Assembly: GCA_023935145.1 (NCBI GenBank)
Contig: CM043698.1
Location: 15,764,501 to 15,828,500 of the forward strand
Direction of reading: 5' to 3'
DNA from: Bretschneidera sinensis
Taxonomy: Eukaryota; Streptophyta; Magnoliopsida; Brassicales; Akaniaceae
DNA length: 64,000 bases
Shown here one piece after another: positions 1 to 12,193 of the stretch. The notes beneath the pieces are model-generated. The model worked only from the letters and a program-made list of their open reading frames with translations. It searched no databases and had not been told where the DNA came from. The translations under genes and the position numbers were made by a program. Position 1 is the first letter of the stretch. Each line of letters opens with the position of its first letter.

Positions 1-1990
1 TTTCGGGTTAAATGGTGCAAGTGGATTTTTAAGTGTATTTTCTCTACTTTATTTTTCATTTTGGTTGATGGTTGTCCCACTGGATTTTTTAGGGCATCGA
101 GAGGTCTTAGGCAAGGAGATCCTCTATCTCTATTCTTATTTACTTTGGTAATGGAGGCTTCAGCAAGATGTTAACTAAAGCGGTGGAGAGGGGTTTGTTA
201 AGTGACTTCAAAGTGGGTAGTAACGGTGGGAGTGTGAATATTTCTCATCTTCTTTTTGCTGATGACACAATTGTCTTTTGCGGGACGTAATCCACTCAAA
301 TATTACACCTTATATGTATCCTTCTTTGTTTTGAGGCGGTATCGGGTCTTAAAGTCAATCTTGGTAAAAGTGACTTAATTTTTCTTGGGGAAGTTGATAA
401 TGGTTGATTCTTTGTTGGTTTGTTGTGATGCAAAATGAGATCTCTTCCTATTTCTTAACTTGGCCTTCATTTGGGAGCAAAATTTAAAGATAAGAGTATA
501 TGGAACCCAATTGTGGAGAAGTTTGAGAAACATTTATCTGGATGGAAGAATCATTACCTTTCAAAAGGAGGTAGATTTACTCTTATAAAGAGCATTCTCT
601 CAAGTCTTCCCATATATTATATGTCTCTCTTCCCTATGCCTAGCTCGGTGGTTAATAGATTGGAGGCTATTCAAAGAAGATTTCTTTGGGGCAATACAGC
701 GAAAGAATTTAAGTACCATTTGGTTAATTGGGGTGTGGTTAAGCAACCGTTGGAAAGAGTGGGGCTTGGTATTAAATCATTAGTCTCTTCTTAGTAAATG
801 GCTTTAGTGGTTTCTTGTTGAGAGTGACCATTTGTGAAGGAAAGTGGTGGAGGCAAAGTTTGGGATGGAGCATGATGGGTGGATGCCTACAGAAGTTCGG
901 GGACGTCTATGAAGTGGGGGTTTGGAAAATGATTCGGAAAGGGTGGGATGATTTGAGGCCTCTAGTGGAGGTGTTTGTGGGTAATGGAGCTAGAACTCGT
1001 CGTTGGTATGACATTTGGTGTGGAACACCCCTCTCAAAGATAAATTTCCTAACATCTTCAATATTGTGAGAGATAAAGAAGTAAGTGTTTATTCTTGTTA
1101 TTCCGTGTCTAATGATGGAATCTCTTGGAATGTTCTTTTTACCCGTAATGTTCATGATTGGGAAGTAGAGGAGAAGACAATGTTATTAGAATCCTTATAT
1201 AATTCTAGAATTGAGAGGGGTAGAGAGGATGTGATGAGATGGAGGCCTTGTCCAATCAAAGGGTTTAAAGTGAGATTTTTATAAAATCTTATTTGATAAA
1301 GCATTTTTAAATGGTATCCCTAATTACCTCTCGAAAGCAATTTGGTGCTCACGAACTCCGAAGAAAGTATTTTTTTTTGTGTGGGAAGCTTCTTGGGAGA
1401 AAATTCTCACTCTTGTAATTGACAAAGGAGGGGGAAAGTGATTGTAAGCAATTTGGTGCTCACGAACTCCGAAGAAAACTTCGAAGAAAGTATTTTTTTT
1501 TTTTTTATGTGGGAAGTTCTTGGGAGAAATTTTTTACTCTTGATAATTTACAAAGGAGGGGGAAAGTGATTGTAAATAGGTGCTTCAATTGCAAGCAGTG
1601 TGTCAAGTCGGTCTATAGCTAGAAGTTTGTGGAAGATGAGTTATAGGATTGTGGAAATCTCTTGGGTGATTGCGGGTTCCGTATTGAATGACATTCGGGC
1701 TTGGAGTGGCTTGAAAGCTTCTAAGGAGGTAAAGAAAGCCTTGCTTCTAATTCCACATTCATTTTTCTGGGTTGTGTGGAGAGAAAGGAACCGAAGAGCG
1801 TTTGGTGGTGTGGAGAAACATATTGGGATTATTAGAGATAGTTGGTTTAACACCCTCAATTTTTGGTTTAGAGGGAATTTCTTTGTAAATAATGAAGATT
1901 TACCAGATTTTGTGGATTTCTTTTATTGTAATTAGTCATTGGCTTTGTGTTGCACCTTCTTGGTGCTTTTCTAATAAATTTTTACTTATC
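1..1990 (+). mobile_element. L1-type LINE, 3' part of ORF2, decayed
   Basis: This is the 3' part of a non-LTR retrotransposon ORF2, which copies element RNA by target-primed reverse transcription. It enters from the left window edge. In broken frames I read the reverse-transcriptase motif [14 protein letters not shown] (near 90-145), the active-site block [11 protein letters not shown] (near 250-282), then GLKVNLGKSDLIFLG. These are followed by the thumb segment [22 protein letters not shown] at 471-794, the zf-RVT region (1330-1600) and a WRERNRRAFGG tail at 1600-1935. The 3' end has the inverted pair GCACC/GGTGC and an AT-rich tail to about 1990. Multiple stops and frameshifts show it is dead. 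It lies in the same orientation as the SKIP35 exon downstream and may occupy an intron of that gene. Confidence 0.88.
1337..1576 (+). repeat. Tandem duplication of about 110-128 bp inside the LINE
   Basis: Two adjacent copies, 1337-1447 and 1448-1576, start with gcaatttggtgctcacgaac and end with gggggaaagtgattgtaa. The second copy has a short extra aagaaaacttcg-type segment and a longer T run. The unit covers the part of the zf-RVT domain coding for the W-E-x-x-WEK-I-L-T-L-D-N motif, so the element carries that motif twice. Confidence 0.85.
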
Positions 1991-3290
1991 AATTTTTTTT
2001 ATAAAAAAAAACACGTAATTAGTTAAAAGGTGAACCAGAGGATACTAATATGTAATTTTCCTAACTTAATTGAAACAAGGTTACCCTTATAGTCTATAAG
2101 TTGCTTCAATATGATATTTCTATTGAAATCCATTTAGATGGAAATCAGTCATGTGATTGTCAATATTCATACAAGTACTTTGACAATTTTTGTAAAAAAC
2201 TGTCTAGTTTATAAATACTTGTTTCTTTACAAAGTACATTTGAAATGATTATTCTTTTTCAGTGATCAAATTTTCGGTCCATTTATTGTGTAAAGTGGCT
2301 CATGATTGTAAATTTAAACTGCTATTTTGGACAAAATTGTTAATCATCAACTGAATTAGCTTTGTGAACATCACTTGTTTGATTATTGTTGTTTTGTGAA
2401 AATTGTCAACTAATAACTGAAGTAGTATGTGAGAATCACTTGTTTGATTTTCATTCTATTGTGCTTACAGAATTTGATAGGTGGACTACATTGAAATAAT
2501 CCATTAATTATTAGGTTAACATTGGCACTATTGAGATCATAGGGATCAGATAGGAACTAAGCTCAAACTACAAGGACCGTACTATGTGATTAGGCTGATA
2601 AGTCCGTTAGGGAATTCGATGAGAAATGGAGGCAAAAGCTGAACAGAAAGGGAAAACCATGCTAAGGGCCAAAGGTTCCTTATACTTCTAGGTAGATTGC
2701 CTTATTGATTGACTAGAACTTGTAAATCTTGTTGAGACTTCGTAACTATTTGGTTGAAAAGTATAAGGTACTTTTAGATATTATTCTAGCTGTAGAGTTA
2801 AAAGAATATTGTCCCATAAGTGTTCCGTACATAAGTTAATAGCCCTTATTCCATTTTAAGTGGTTGGATGGTATCATAAGTTTTTAATGAAGTATGTGCT
2901 TCTACAAGTTTGAAATATTTATACAAGTAACCATTAGGCTGCGCAGCCTGCGCTACATGGACTAGACTGGGGGAGCAGGCTAGACGCTGAAACTGCATCA
3001 TCTTTAATAATGAACATGCTAGATAACAAGATTCTAAATCCTTAGATTAATTTTCATGTGAGTATGTTAGTATGTTCTTTTCCTCTGTCCTAGCTTTATA
3101 AAATGCTTAACAGAGAAATGCAGTTAGAGAGATAGAACACTGAAAAATCGAAGATTGGAAAATTACAAATGTCTTGATGTCAAGATTCTTGTAGACAAAG
3201 ACAAAACACTTGTTGGGAGAAATCAAGACTGCACCATTCTCTTTTTGTTGGCTTGTGGCAATTTGGAACATTTTATTGTTTGTCTTTCAG
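1991..3290. other. Non-coding stretch, possibly SKIP35 intron
   Basis: There is no open frame with recognisable protein similarity between the LINE tail and the SKIP35 exon. The sequence is AT-rich and ends in a pyrimidine-rich acceptor (tgtctttcag, 3281-3290). If the gene is intact this is intron sequence and the upstream SKIP35 exons lie left of the window. I could not find them here. Confidence 0.45.
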
Positions 3291-4166
3291 AAAAACGCTT
3301 TATGCTTTTCTGACACTTACGATTATTTTTATTTGGCGATGCGGGATTTTTTTGTTCAGATCGCCCAAAGGAACAGCTTGGATGTTGATATTGACTTGGC
3401 TTTGGGTTTTGCTTCACATTATTGTAAAATTGGCACAATGGAGTGTCTGGTGGAAGAGGGTCATGCTATTGCTTTTTTGGGCCCTTTGATGAGAGCAGCT
3501 GAGAGAGGATGCATGCAGGTTGTCCAGTGGTTTGTGAAAAGGGGATGTCGGGACATGGAGCTCTGCCTAGCGCTCACAGCTGCTACTTCCAGCAGCCAAG
3601 TTGATGTTGCGGCTTATCTCCTTCCTCATGTCCCTCAGCATGTCCTTGCAGCTCTCAGTATTGAAATTCTGAATGCTGCTGGTGAAAGAAGTGGTGGATC
3701 TCTTGACGGTGTGGCATTTCTCCTTCGTTCTGATTTCTTAGGCGATCCTGCTGCTACCTATGCTGTTGCAGATAGCATTGCTAGATCTGATGACGAGGCT
3801 GTTCCTCCTGAGCTTAAGGTGTTTCTTCGGGAGCACTGGTCAGAGGGAGCTTTCATTGATGGATTAAAGCAAGGAGAAGAACATTACATTAATCTTGCAA
3901 GGATTTTGAAGGGGGGTGGGTCTCCTATTTGCTTAAGGGATCTCCCAGGCCCTTTAAGGGTGGCAATTGCATACCTGCCGCTGTACAGGGAGTGTGTTGA
4001 GGTTGGTGGTCATTTGTTATCACAAAGGTTAAGGGGGCAACTTGTTGAAGCTGTAAGAAGGCTTGGAGGTGACATCCTAGAAGAGGTGAACCAAGGCAAA
4101 GAGCTCTTGGGTATATTGGAACATCACCTCCCTCCATTTTTGGTACACGCTCGGAGAGTTGCTTAG
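3291..4166 (+). CDS. SKIP35: SKIP35-like ankyrin-repeat protein, last exon (partial)
   Basis: This is the C-terminal half (291 residues plus stop) of a plant SKIP35-type protein, a cytosolic ankyrin-like protein described as a partner of the SCF adaptor SKP1/ASK. The frame opens at the acceptor ending at 3290 with KNALCFSD and reads through RDFFVQIAQRNSLDVDID, the ankyrin-like segments MECLVEEGHAIAFLGPLMRAAERG and MQVVQWFVKRG, the conserved block ILKGGGSPICLRDLPGPLR, and LLGILEHHLPPFL before the stop. No ATG-initiated frame of the full family length (about 600 residues by memory) exists here. The N-terminal exons must therefore be beyond the left edge or lost. The last exon itself has no internal stop. 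Naming rests on recognition of the conserved C-terminal blocks. Confidence 0.82.
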   Translation, partial: KNALCFSDTYDYFYLAMRDFFVQIAQRNSLDVDIDLALGFASHYCKIGTMECLVEEGHAIAFLGPLMRAAERGCMQVVQWFVKRGCRDMELCLALTAATSSSQVDVAAYLLPHVPQHVLAALSIEILNAAGERSGGSLDGVAFLLRSDFLGDPAATYAVADSIARSDDEAVPPELKVFLREHWSEGAFIDGLKQGEEHYINLARILKGGGSPICLRDLPGPLRVAIAYLPLYRECVEVGGHLLSQRLRGQLVEAVRRLGGDILEEVNQGKELLGILEHHLPPFLVHARRVA

Positions 4167-6536
4167 CAAAATTTTACTTGCTGGATCTTTCAGATTTCCG
4201 CCTTATCTTTTACCTCTATATCTCATATGTGGCATAGATAATAATTCTAACAATTTAGCTCTGGTTAAGGTGACAAAGCTTTTTAAAGTTTGTCAATTTT
4301 CCTTCCATCATGTTGTTGGCTTAAAACTAAAAGGTCTCTTTGCACTTCTCAAAAAGCATATATCGTCTTGTATGGATATGTATGTCGAACTATTATGTAA
4401 GACAGCAGCTGTTGTCTCGGGTTGAATATATGATGGGAATGTATATTGTAATATTCGATGGCGTTGCACTTTCTTCTGTCGTCCTAGTCCTTATTTCTTC
4501 TTTTCAATTTTTATTCAACTGCCTCCATAAATGGTTAACCAAAGCATACAAATCAAAATTTAATTGCTTGCTATTTGACTGCAGCCCTGTTGATCATCAA
4601 TGGTCTACCCTAAGATTTATGAAAGTGATGGTTGGTATGAAATCTCAATTTGCACCCCATTTGGGAATTGCTGCCCCTGTATTTAATTTGGGTCCATCTA
4701 ATAGAGTGGAAAGATCTGTTCCTTAATATGACCATAAGATGAGTAATAGAAAAATGGTTTCCTTCCTTTTCCTGCAAAAGTGTCCACCATTTGGGGTTTT
4801 TGATCAACCCCTTTATTTCTATTTCTACGAGTATAATACTTGGTCAACGACGCAAAGTGACTGAGTCATGAGATGTGTCATGATCTATTATTCCATGGAA
4901 TATGGGTGTTGCTGAGTCATCCCATGACCATGTCACATTGCAAATTCCCTATTAAATATGTAACAATTGTTTTCTTCTGTTTTTTTTTTTTTTTTTTTTG
5001 AGAAATCGTTTTCTTCTTTTCAGAGATCAATTCTCTCACTAAAAATCGTGCTTTATAACGAAAAGTTAATTTATACAGACCAATCATGAATGCATGAAGA
5101 GATTAGATGATGTTTTTGCTAACATAAGTTCAACTTATATTAACGGACCATCATTCTTTCCATTTGAAAATTTAAATGTAGGTCAAGGTCATGGTGAGAT
5201 TGAATGTTAATCTCACCATAAGTTTTGTTGCATTTCAATTTTCAAATAGAGAATCATGATCCGCATTAATGCATCAACTCTCAAACTCAACAATCAAAGT
5301 AAACATGAATTTGTTGGTTCAGAAAAAAAAAATAAAAAAAAAAAAACAAATTTATTTTCGAAATTTCACTGTTGTGTCTATTTGACTATCAGTTTTTAAT
5401 GAATGTCAATTTAACTTTGAACTATTCTATTTCGATCTAATTAGACATTATGTTCAGATTCACCCGTTAAAATTGATGTATAATAATGATAATAGACTAC
5501 ATGTAATACACGGAGTTGGATGAAAGACCCAATTAAACTGCAATAGAATGTTCATAGATAAATTAATACTCATTGAAAATTCAATATCAAATAGATATAA
5601 CGATAAAATCTCGAAGATAAATATTTTTTTTCTCAAAAAAATAAAAATAAAGCATACATATAAGAGAACTATGGGTGATTCCTTGAAAGGTTTGCCCACT
5701 TTTGTAAGGATGCCAAAAAAAAAAATGTTTACAAGACTACATGAACCAACATATGATTATGTCATCCTTTTGACATATCTCTCTCTCTCATCCCAATTAT
5801 TTCTTCAAACATCAACTGCAGCACAATAATGTGATAAACACCCATTTGCTTCTAATTAATCCGATTTCATGCTTATTATATATGCATGGAATTGGATTTA
5901 AATTTTGTTAGGAAAAGGTGAGAGTAATGGTTAATTTCTTATGAATTGCCATTGCAATCAAATTTCTTCATCGAATAATGCAAATAGTTGGTTTGTCATG
6001 ATCAATGATGCATCATTTGGTGATTGATCACCTATCCTTCGGATAATATCAAGTGAATATGAGCATAATAGCATACTTCAAGATGATGTCCGACGCCAAA
6101 TTCATAGTTTCTTGACCCTAAATGTCAAACATCCATGGTTTAGAAACCTAATATGTAATTGTCCCGATTATTAGAGTCAAGCTTAGAAACACAAGGCAGG
6201 GACAGGATAGAGGCTTGGAATCCCATATATGTTAGATGAAATAGGCCAACCTAACTGAGGTGAGACAAACAACAGTTGTTCTTTTTTAATCAATCTAACA
6301 TAAGGACAAGACACAAGTACATCCCAAAAGCAAAAGATACTGCTGATTTTGTAACCATCTCAATTATATTAGTGTCAAGCTTTGAAACATAAGGCAGATG
6401 AAGTTTTGCTAGTCAGGTTAACCAAGGAATATGAAATAAATGAACTATTCTTAATTTCCTTTTCAACATTTAGAGAATACAAAAATTGTATGATGAAAAC
6501 ATGTCCATTATTTTTTTCTTAATTTATGAACACCAT
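4167..6536. other. Intergenic, SKIP35 3' flank and ARGOS-like 3' flank
   Basis: This interval holds the SKIP35 3' UTR (probably the first few hundred bases), a T run near 4980-5000, A-rich tracts near 5323-5345 and the hairpin element described separately. The short open frames show no recognisable domain and are biased by AT content. I see no further gene. Confidence 0.6.
5132..5286. repeat. Hairpin-forming MITE-like inverted repeat
   Basis: Outer arms of about 35 bp (around 5144-5178 and 5229-5263) pair imperfectly through catttgaaaatttaaatg and its diverged inverse. The centre has a perfect 11-bp stem, atggtgagatt (5191-5201) with aatctcaccat (5209-5219), around a 7-nt loop. Size, AT content and the folded structure suit a small non-autonomous DNA element. 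No target duplication is clear. Confidence 0.55.
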
Positions 6537-6917
6537 TTACTTATATGTATATGTTATATCTTTTGCATTTGAAGGCATCAAAGCCAAGATCATAAGCACA
6601 GCTAACATGCCTATAGGAAGCAGAAGTAGCATGAAAGGTGGGGGTGGCAATGGTGGAAGTATCAGTGGCAGGATCAGCAAAGACGCCGTTAGACATATGA
6701 GCAAAATCAATGATTCCAAGCTGAAGTGGCTTGCTGGAAACAATCTTCTGGGGCTCCCTTGTGAGAATGATCGATGATACTCCACCTTCTTCTTATCGAA
6801 TGACAGAGTAGGGATTTTTCTTGCTCTTGCATCCATAATGCCACTTGAATAACGATCCTGCAGATTGATTATTCCTTTAGGCCGTCTTAGATTTGACCCA
6901 GAAAGTTCAACAGTCAT
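6537..6917 (-). CDS. ARL: ARGOS/ARGOS-LIKE (OSR family) organ-size regulator
   Basis: This is an intronless reading frame of 126 residues on the minus strand. Residues about 66-125 form the organ-size-related domain: SHFSLESLILLICLTASLL is a first hydrophobic helix, followed by the proline hallmark LILPPLPPPPFMLLLLPIG, a second helix, and the tail MPSNAKDITYTYK. ARGOS, ARL and OSR proteins are small two-helix membrane proteins of the ER/Golgi that promote organ growth and dampen ethylene response; this is family knowledge. The N-terminal half is basic and unconserved, as is normal for the family. The ATG at 6917 is the only sensible start and the stop is TAA at 6537-6539. In Arabidopsis ARL (At2g44080, from memory) neighbours SKIP35, and that order holds here. 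The LPPLPPPP motif makes the family assignment strong. The choice between ARGOS, ARL and OSR1 relies mainly on synteny. Confidence 0.9.
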   Translation of the reverse strand: MTVELSGSNLRRPKGIINLQDRYSSGIMDARARKIPTLSFDKKKVEYHRSFSQGSPRRLFPASHFSLESLILLICLTASLLILPLILPPLPPPPFMLLLLPIGMLAVLMILALMPSNAKDITYTYK

Positions 6918-8700
6918 TTGAAACTCAATTACTTAGCCAAATTCACACCTCTATAGGATCAGATCAAATCCTTCCAACTACAGATTCAAATCCCAAACCA
7001 GGCAGTGAAGATGTTAATAACCCAACTTTCCTCAGATGAATCACAATGATTAAAGCTCCACCTAGATTCTCAATGCGGCAAAATGGAAGTAGTGATTAGT
7101 GAACACCCTTCTCTCTACAGACGGACCTCAGAGGAGTGCTTTGGGATGAAAATAAGGAAGCTGAAACCGGATCCTGAAATGAGCAGAAATCGAAGCAAAA
7201 AGAATGAATCACGATGATTGAAGCACAAACCCAGATCCTCAAATGCCAGCCAAATTGAAGTAGCTACCGTCAACTTTTCTTCAAAACTAGGAGATTTACT
7301 TTGAATCACAGGAATTCAATTTGGACCCAGATGCTGGAATGCAGCAAATTTTGAGCAGCCGAAATAGCACCAACAAAAATAAAATGATTTTGAATTCAAA
7401 TGTGAAACCACAACTCAATGAATTCGTATCCCTTCAAATCACCACTGCAGTTACTCTCTTATCAATGCCAGACAAATCTCAACTCAATTACCCGTATTCT
7501 ATATCTTTTTCACAACCAAATGATTTCTGGATCTCAATTTGGGAATTTACAGCCTCAATTACAACAAAATGTGAACAAGATTGAAACCCGAATTCACAAG
7601 AAAGATGAGATTTGATATTTCATCCAAGAAGAATGTGAAATTGTAATTGTAACCATCGATCTCTATACTTACTATTTGTATTTGTATAGAGGATTCTCAG
7701 CTGACTTCAATCAGTAGACCATGAAACGTCGTCCCCAATGATCCAACTGCACACCAGATTCCAATCAATCCAATAAGAACAAAATTTAATCACTACATGA
7801 AATGAAAAAGCACAGTATTCCCAAAGCTAGTTGTAACTCATATGACTACAGATAATCAACGGGAGATCAACAAGAAACCAGAATATTTATTGGAAATAAG
7901 AAATTACATAATTAGTATTGATTAAAAAGTGTAACCAGACACAAAACCCACTATAAAATATAGAAAGATCACAACACCAAAACCCAGTTTTCGTCTTTGA
8001 ACACATCTAAAGAAGATAAAAAGGAAAAAAAAAGACAATAAAATTAAGTGTTTATTGAAAGACCAATCACAAATGATTTGCTTGAAGGCCTACAAATTGA
8101 GTATCACGTAGAAATAGGAACAATACACAGAAATGATATCTACCCAATTGAAAAGAAATCAAGCAAAGAAAGAAGAACTTAAAAAAACATAAAAGGATTC
8201 TATTCAAAACATAGAAGAAAAAAAAGACAAAGCAAATAGAAATACAAGGGTAGAAAATGAAAGCACCTGTAATGTTGTAGTCTTTGGTGGTGATCGTGGT
8301 AGGAATAATAAGAAAATATCCAAATTATGAGGCAACAAGAATGAGAGAATGCCCCTTCAAGTACTTTTCGCGTCTCAACCTCTATCTTATCTGGTCTTTA
8401 TATTTTATAATATTCAACAACCAAAGGTAATATTATACCTAGAAGAAGGAAAGCAATGAACATAGAGAAAAACCATCATCATCAAAACAATTATACCAAG
8501 CAAGTAAAATGGGTTTTTAATGCTATATCTCTTTCGTTTTCAAGAAATAGAAAAGAAAAGTAAGGAATAAGAGGGTGGAAGATAACAAGGAAACGAGGAG
8601 GAAAGAGGAGAGGAAAAGGAAGAGTACCTGATTTTGGAATGGGGATGAATATTTGATGGGTTGTTGCACTGTATAAGTATTAATTAGTAATTTTGTACTT
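6918..8700 (-). promoter_or_regulatory. Probable 5' leader, leader intron and promoter of ARGOS-like gene
   Basis: No coding exon is needed upstream of the ATG at 6917. Minus-strand splice-donor-like sites occur at about 8269 (attacag|gtgctttc) and about 8632 (aaatcag|gtactctt). A possible acceptor (cctatag) lies near 6951. This would fit non-coding leader exons joined over a 1.3-1.7 kb intron, but the sites are short and AT-rich DNA yields such matches by chance. Confidence 0.3.
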
Positions 8701-11700
8701 TCTCCTAAATATGTTTTTTTTTCTTCCTTTAGAAAAGAGAAAAAGAAAGCAAAGGTTGGGTTCAATGAATTCCAAAATCAAGTGGGGTTTTCTTTCCTGA
8801 CATACAAGCTGTTGGTTTTGAAAACTGAGGACTGTGTGTCATTCAAGGTTCTTCACCCCTAGACTCCTCCTCTCTAGAAACTTTCTATCTTTTTTATTCT
8901 CTTTCTAAAAAAAAATCAAAACCAAGCACCAACTTCTACTTACAGTATTTTGATATTCACATCAGGGGACCCATCCAAAGTCTATTTAAAAAATCAAAAT
9001 CATTCTTCCCATTGCATTTGCTTCTGGGTCCATGTTGCTTTCTTTTCCATAGCATTTATATTATGTTGTTCACCACCTCATTTCCATGTGGGGGATGTTG
9101 GATCAATTCTATTATTTCTTGACATCACAGGACCCAATTCCTTTTTTCTATATTTTTTATGGTTTTTTTTCTCTTTCTATAATTTTTTTGAGATAATTTT
9201 CTATAACCCATATATGATCATTCACATATATTTCACATCAATAATGCAATGAAAAACAAATATTAATATATATGTAAAGTTAATAATTTTAAATAATTTT
9301 TTAAAAAATAATTTAAACTAACACTTAAAAATGTAAACTTTGCCTTTTTGTGTTAAGACACATAACAATCTTCTTGGTTAAGACTTTGCAGTTTTATGCT
9401 AGATACATAACATTTTGAGCTAGCTGAAGTGATTAACTACCTAGTGTTGTTTCCTTTCTACCAAATATTGATATAATTCATGGACCTAGAATTTAAATTA
9501 AACTTAATTACATATTTTATTGTGTGGTTTGGACATATATCGTTTTAAATTTTTAAAAAAATTTCGTAACAAATTGAATCTTAAAATTCCATCTATTAGC
9601 AAATTGAGCCTTGAAATTTAATTAAGAAAATCAAAGCCGAACCTAAATTAAACGGCCTACAATATTGAGATTATCCAATAACCTTAGTCATTGCATCAAC
9701 TTACCATCAAGAGCTGGACAATCTCAACTATTCATCAAGAGTTTGCGACAATGAAATTGTCCTCTTAACCACACGATGATAAGGTTGATAACAATCTCGA
9801 TTGTTATTGTAATTTTACAATGAATAGGGTTATCCAACACTTGTCATCACAAAATGATGTGATGGCAAAGGCTATAAATAGTCTCATCTTCGCATATCAT
9901 TCAATTCTTGTCAAAGTTCGGTTTTAGGGTTAAGCTTCTTAATAGATGGAATTTTGAGATTCGATTTGTTTTGAAAAAATCTTCCACACCAAAAGATGAA
10001 AATCTTTAAATTTATGCTGAATTGTATTTAAAAAGAGATTTTTTTCTCTTTTATCAACTAGAAAGAATAAAGAAAGCCTATTAAGTCATATGATAAACAA
10101 TATGTTTTTTTCTCTGTTAAAAGAAAATGAATAAAGGAAAACAAACAGAAAAATGGTAAGAAAACAAATAATATAAAGTCAGAAAAAATGGCAGTCCATG
10201 GTTGCAGATGTATACTTGCATGTCAAGTGGACCTAAAGAAAATATTTGTTAGTTTGCTACCAATGTGAAAAGAGAGATGCTCACATAAGATTTGAGAGAT
10301 GGGCACATGTCATGTGGATCCTTCAATTCAATGTATCTCCATGACTCCATGCAACTTGTAATTCCTCGTACAACCCCCCTTCATACTTTTATTATCGACT
10401 CCGTCGATCTCTTTCTTATTATATATATTTTTGTTATTTATATTTGTGATTCGATTTGGATATGCCCATTGCACTTTCCATGATCCGTCACACTCCCAAT
10501 TCATTTTACATTTTCATGAATGTTAGAGAGAATGGGTGCATGCATCCAAAGATTTAGTAAACCATATATATTATGAAGATTGTTTTTGTATAAATGTCTA
10601 GTTCACTTGAATTCTTTACTTCTACTAAAATAATCTTATTTCAAATATATTTTTTTTCTTCAATAAATGTATTGTTAATTGTATATATAATTATTTATGT
10701 CAAAAATTGGATTGAGCCAAAATGTGAAACTCATCATCAAGTCATGCTTGATTGAGTTGCCTGAAAATTAAGTTGATTGCTTGCTTGTAAGGCTGGAGAA
10801 AACACTAAGTGACCTAGAATTGGGTTTTTCAGTTAATTTTTCGATGCATAGGACGTGTACTATAAATAAGAAATTGAATGGACTTAAACACTAAAAGTGT
10901 TTAGAACGATAAATTTTTTCCACCAATTCTTATATATTTATAGTGAAAGAGGTTGATCATTATTAAAAAATTATTAGTGCTGAACGATCTAGATCGTTGA
11001 TTTTGAATATTGAGATTGAACAGAATTTTAGCATAGTAATTATAAATTCACTCTAAGATGAGTAATTATCGTTTTACCTCTGATGGTGTGATTGATTTAT
11101 CTTTGATTGAGTCATATACTCATGTGTCAACTTTTTATTAGATGATGGATTTTTGTCCACATTAGTAATAACTTTTTTCCTCTCCCATTAATGTGTGTGC
11201 GCTTTGAATAAGTTTTAAAAAATCTACTGTCATATATACATCCTTCATTTTCTTTAAAATATCAATATGTTACATGCACTTCCAATTGCAATAATGTTCG
11301 CCCCACATTTTAATTCACAATATGATTCAAATTAATATAAATTTGTTTCATGTATGGTATTCGTGAAATTTTGCATGTACTCTCTTAAGATTTTAATATA
11401 ATTTTTTTCAAGAAACAAATAAAAATTTCAAGAAAATTATAAAAAGTTGTCAAATAAAGGGTATTTAAAAAAATATATATATATATATATTTTTTATAAA
11501 TCAGCTATTAAATGATAAGTACAGCATATCTGACCTTCCACATGTATTGTATGTAAATTTACAGAGCCTGCAGTTATTCTACAAAATTGTTAATTTCAAT
11601 TATAAAATCAACCAAACAATGAAATTAAAATACACCTAAATGGGTGGAAAACAGAAATGACAAATCCAGTAAATTTAATGTGCAATTACAAATTTCAACA

Positions 11701-12190
11701 ACTAATAAATAGATAAATAGTACTCCTAGAAAGTATAAACAGTCCAACTATTAATAGGCTAATAGCACGGGGCACAATGGAGGACAGTGCTGATGGTTTG
11801 TCCGAACCCCAAACTCCCTCTCCACCCATCATACGGTCCAAAAGTGCCTGATTAGGTGGTGGAATTTGGGGTCCATTTGCAAGTGCGTTAGGGAACCACA
11901 TCCAACCGTCCATTGTGTTTGTAGTGTTTGATCACTGTATGTGCTCCTTTGGGTCAATCATCTAACACATGTGTTGCAGAATAAAATAAGAACAGTCAGT
12001 CAAACGTTAATCAAAAGCTAATTAATATTTTCATCGTGACATCACCTTTATTTTTTGGGTAGATCGTGACATCACTTTTATTCATACAATCAATTTTTTT
12101 TTTACAAAAAAAATTACAACCATAAATACTTGATGTTTAAAGAAAAAAAGTTAAATAGAAGATAAATAAAATAAATATTAATGTATTTTC
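8701..12190. other. Intergenic AT-rich DNA
   Basis: I find no gene. The open frames at 8950, 10292 and 11695 have no recognisable domain and strongly biased composition. The stretch includes the inverted-repeat element at 9540-9990 and an (AT)-rich microsatellite near 11475-11495. Confidence 0.55.
9540..9992. repeat. MITE-like element with imperfect terminal inverted repeats
   Basis: The left end, around 9565-9602 (core aaaattccatctatta), is matched in inverse orientation near 9940-9980 (core taatagatggaattttgaga). The interior contains further short inverted pieces and no coding frame. The total of about 450 bp and the terminal arms suit a non-autonomous DNA transposon. The exact ends and a target duplication were not resolved. 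Confidence 0.45.
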
Positions 12191-12193
12191 ATA

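Noticed and set aside
8523..8765. Hydrophobic small-protein frame on the minus strand
   Set aside because: Leucine/phenylalanine-rich translation of a purine-rich tract. No start context or family match.
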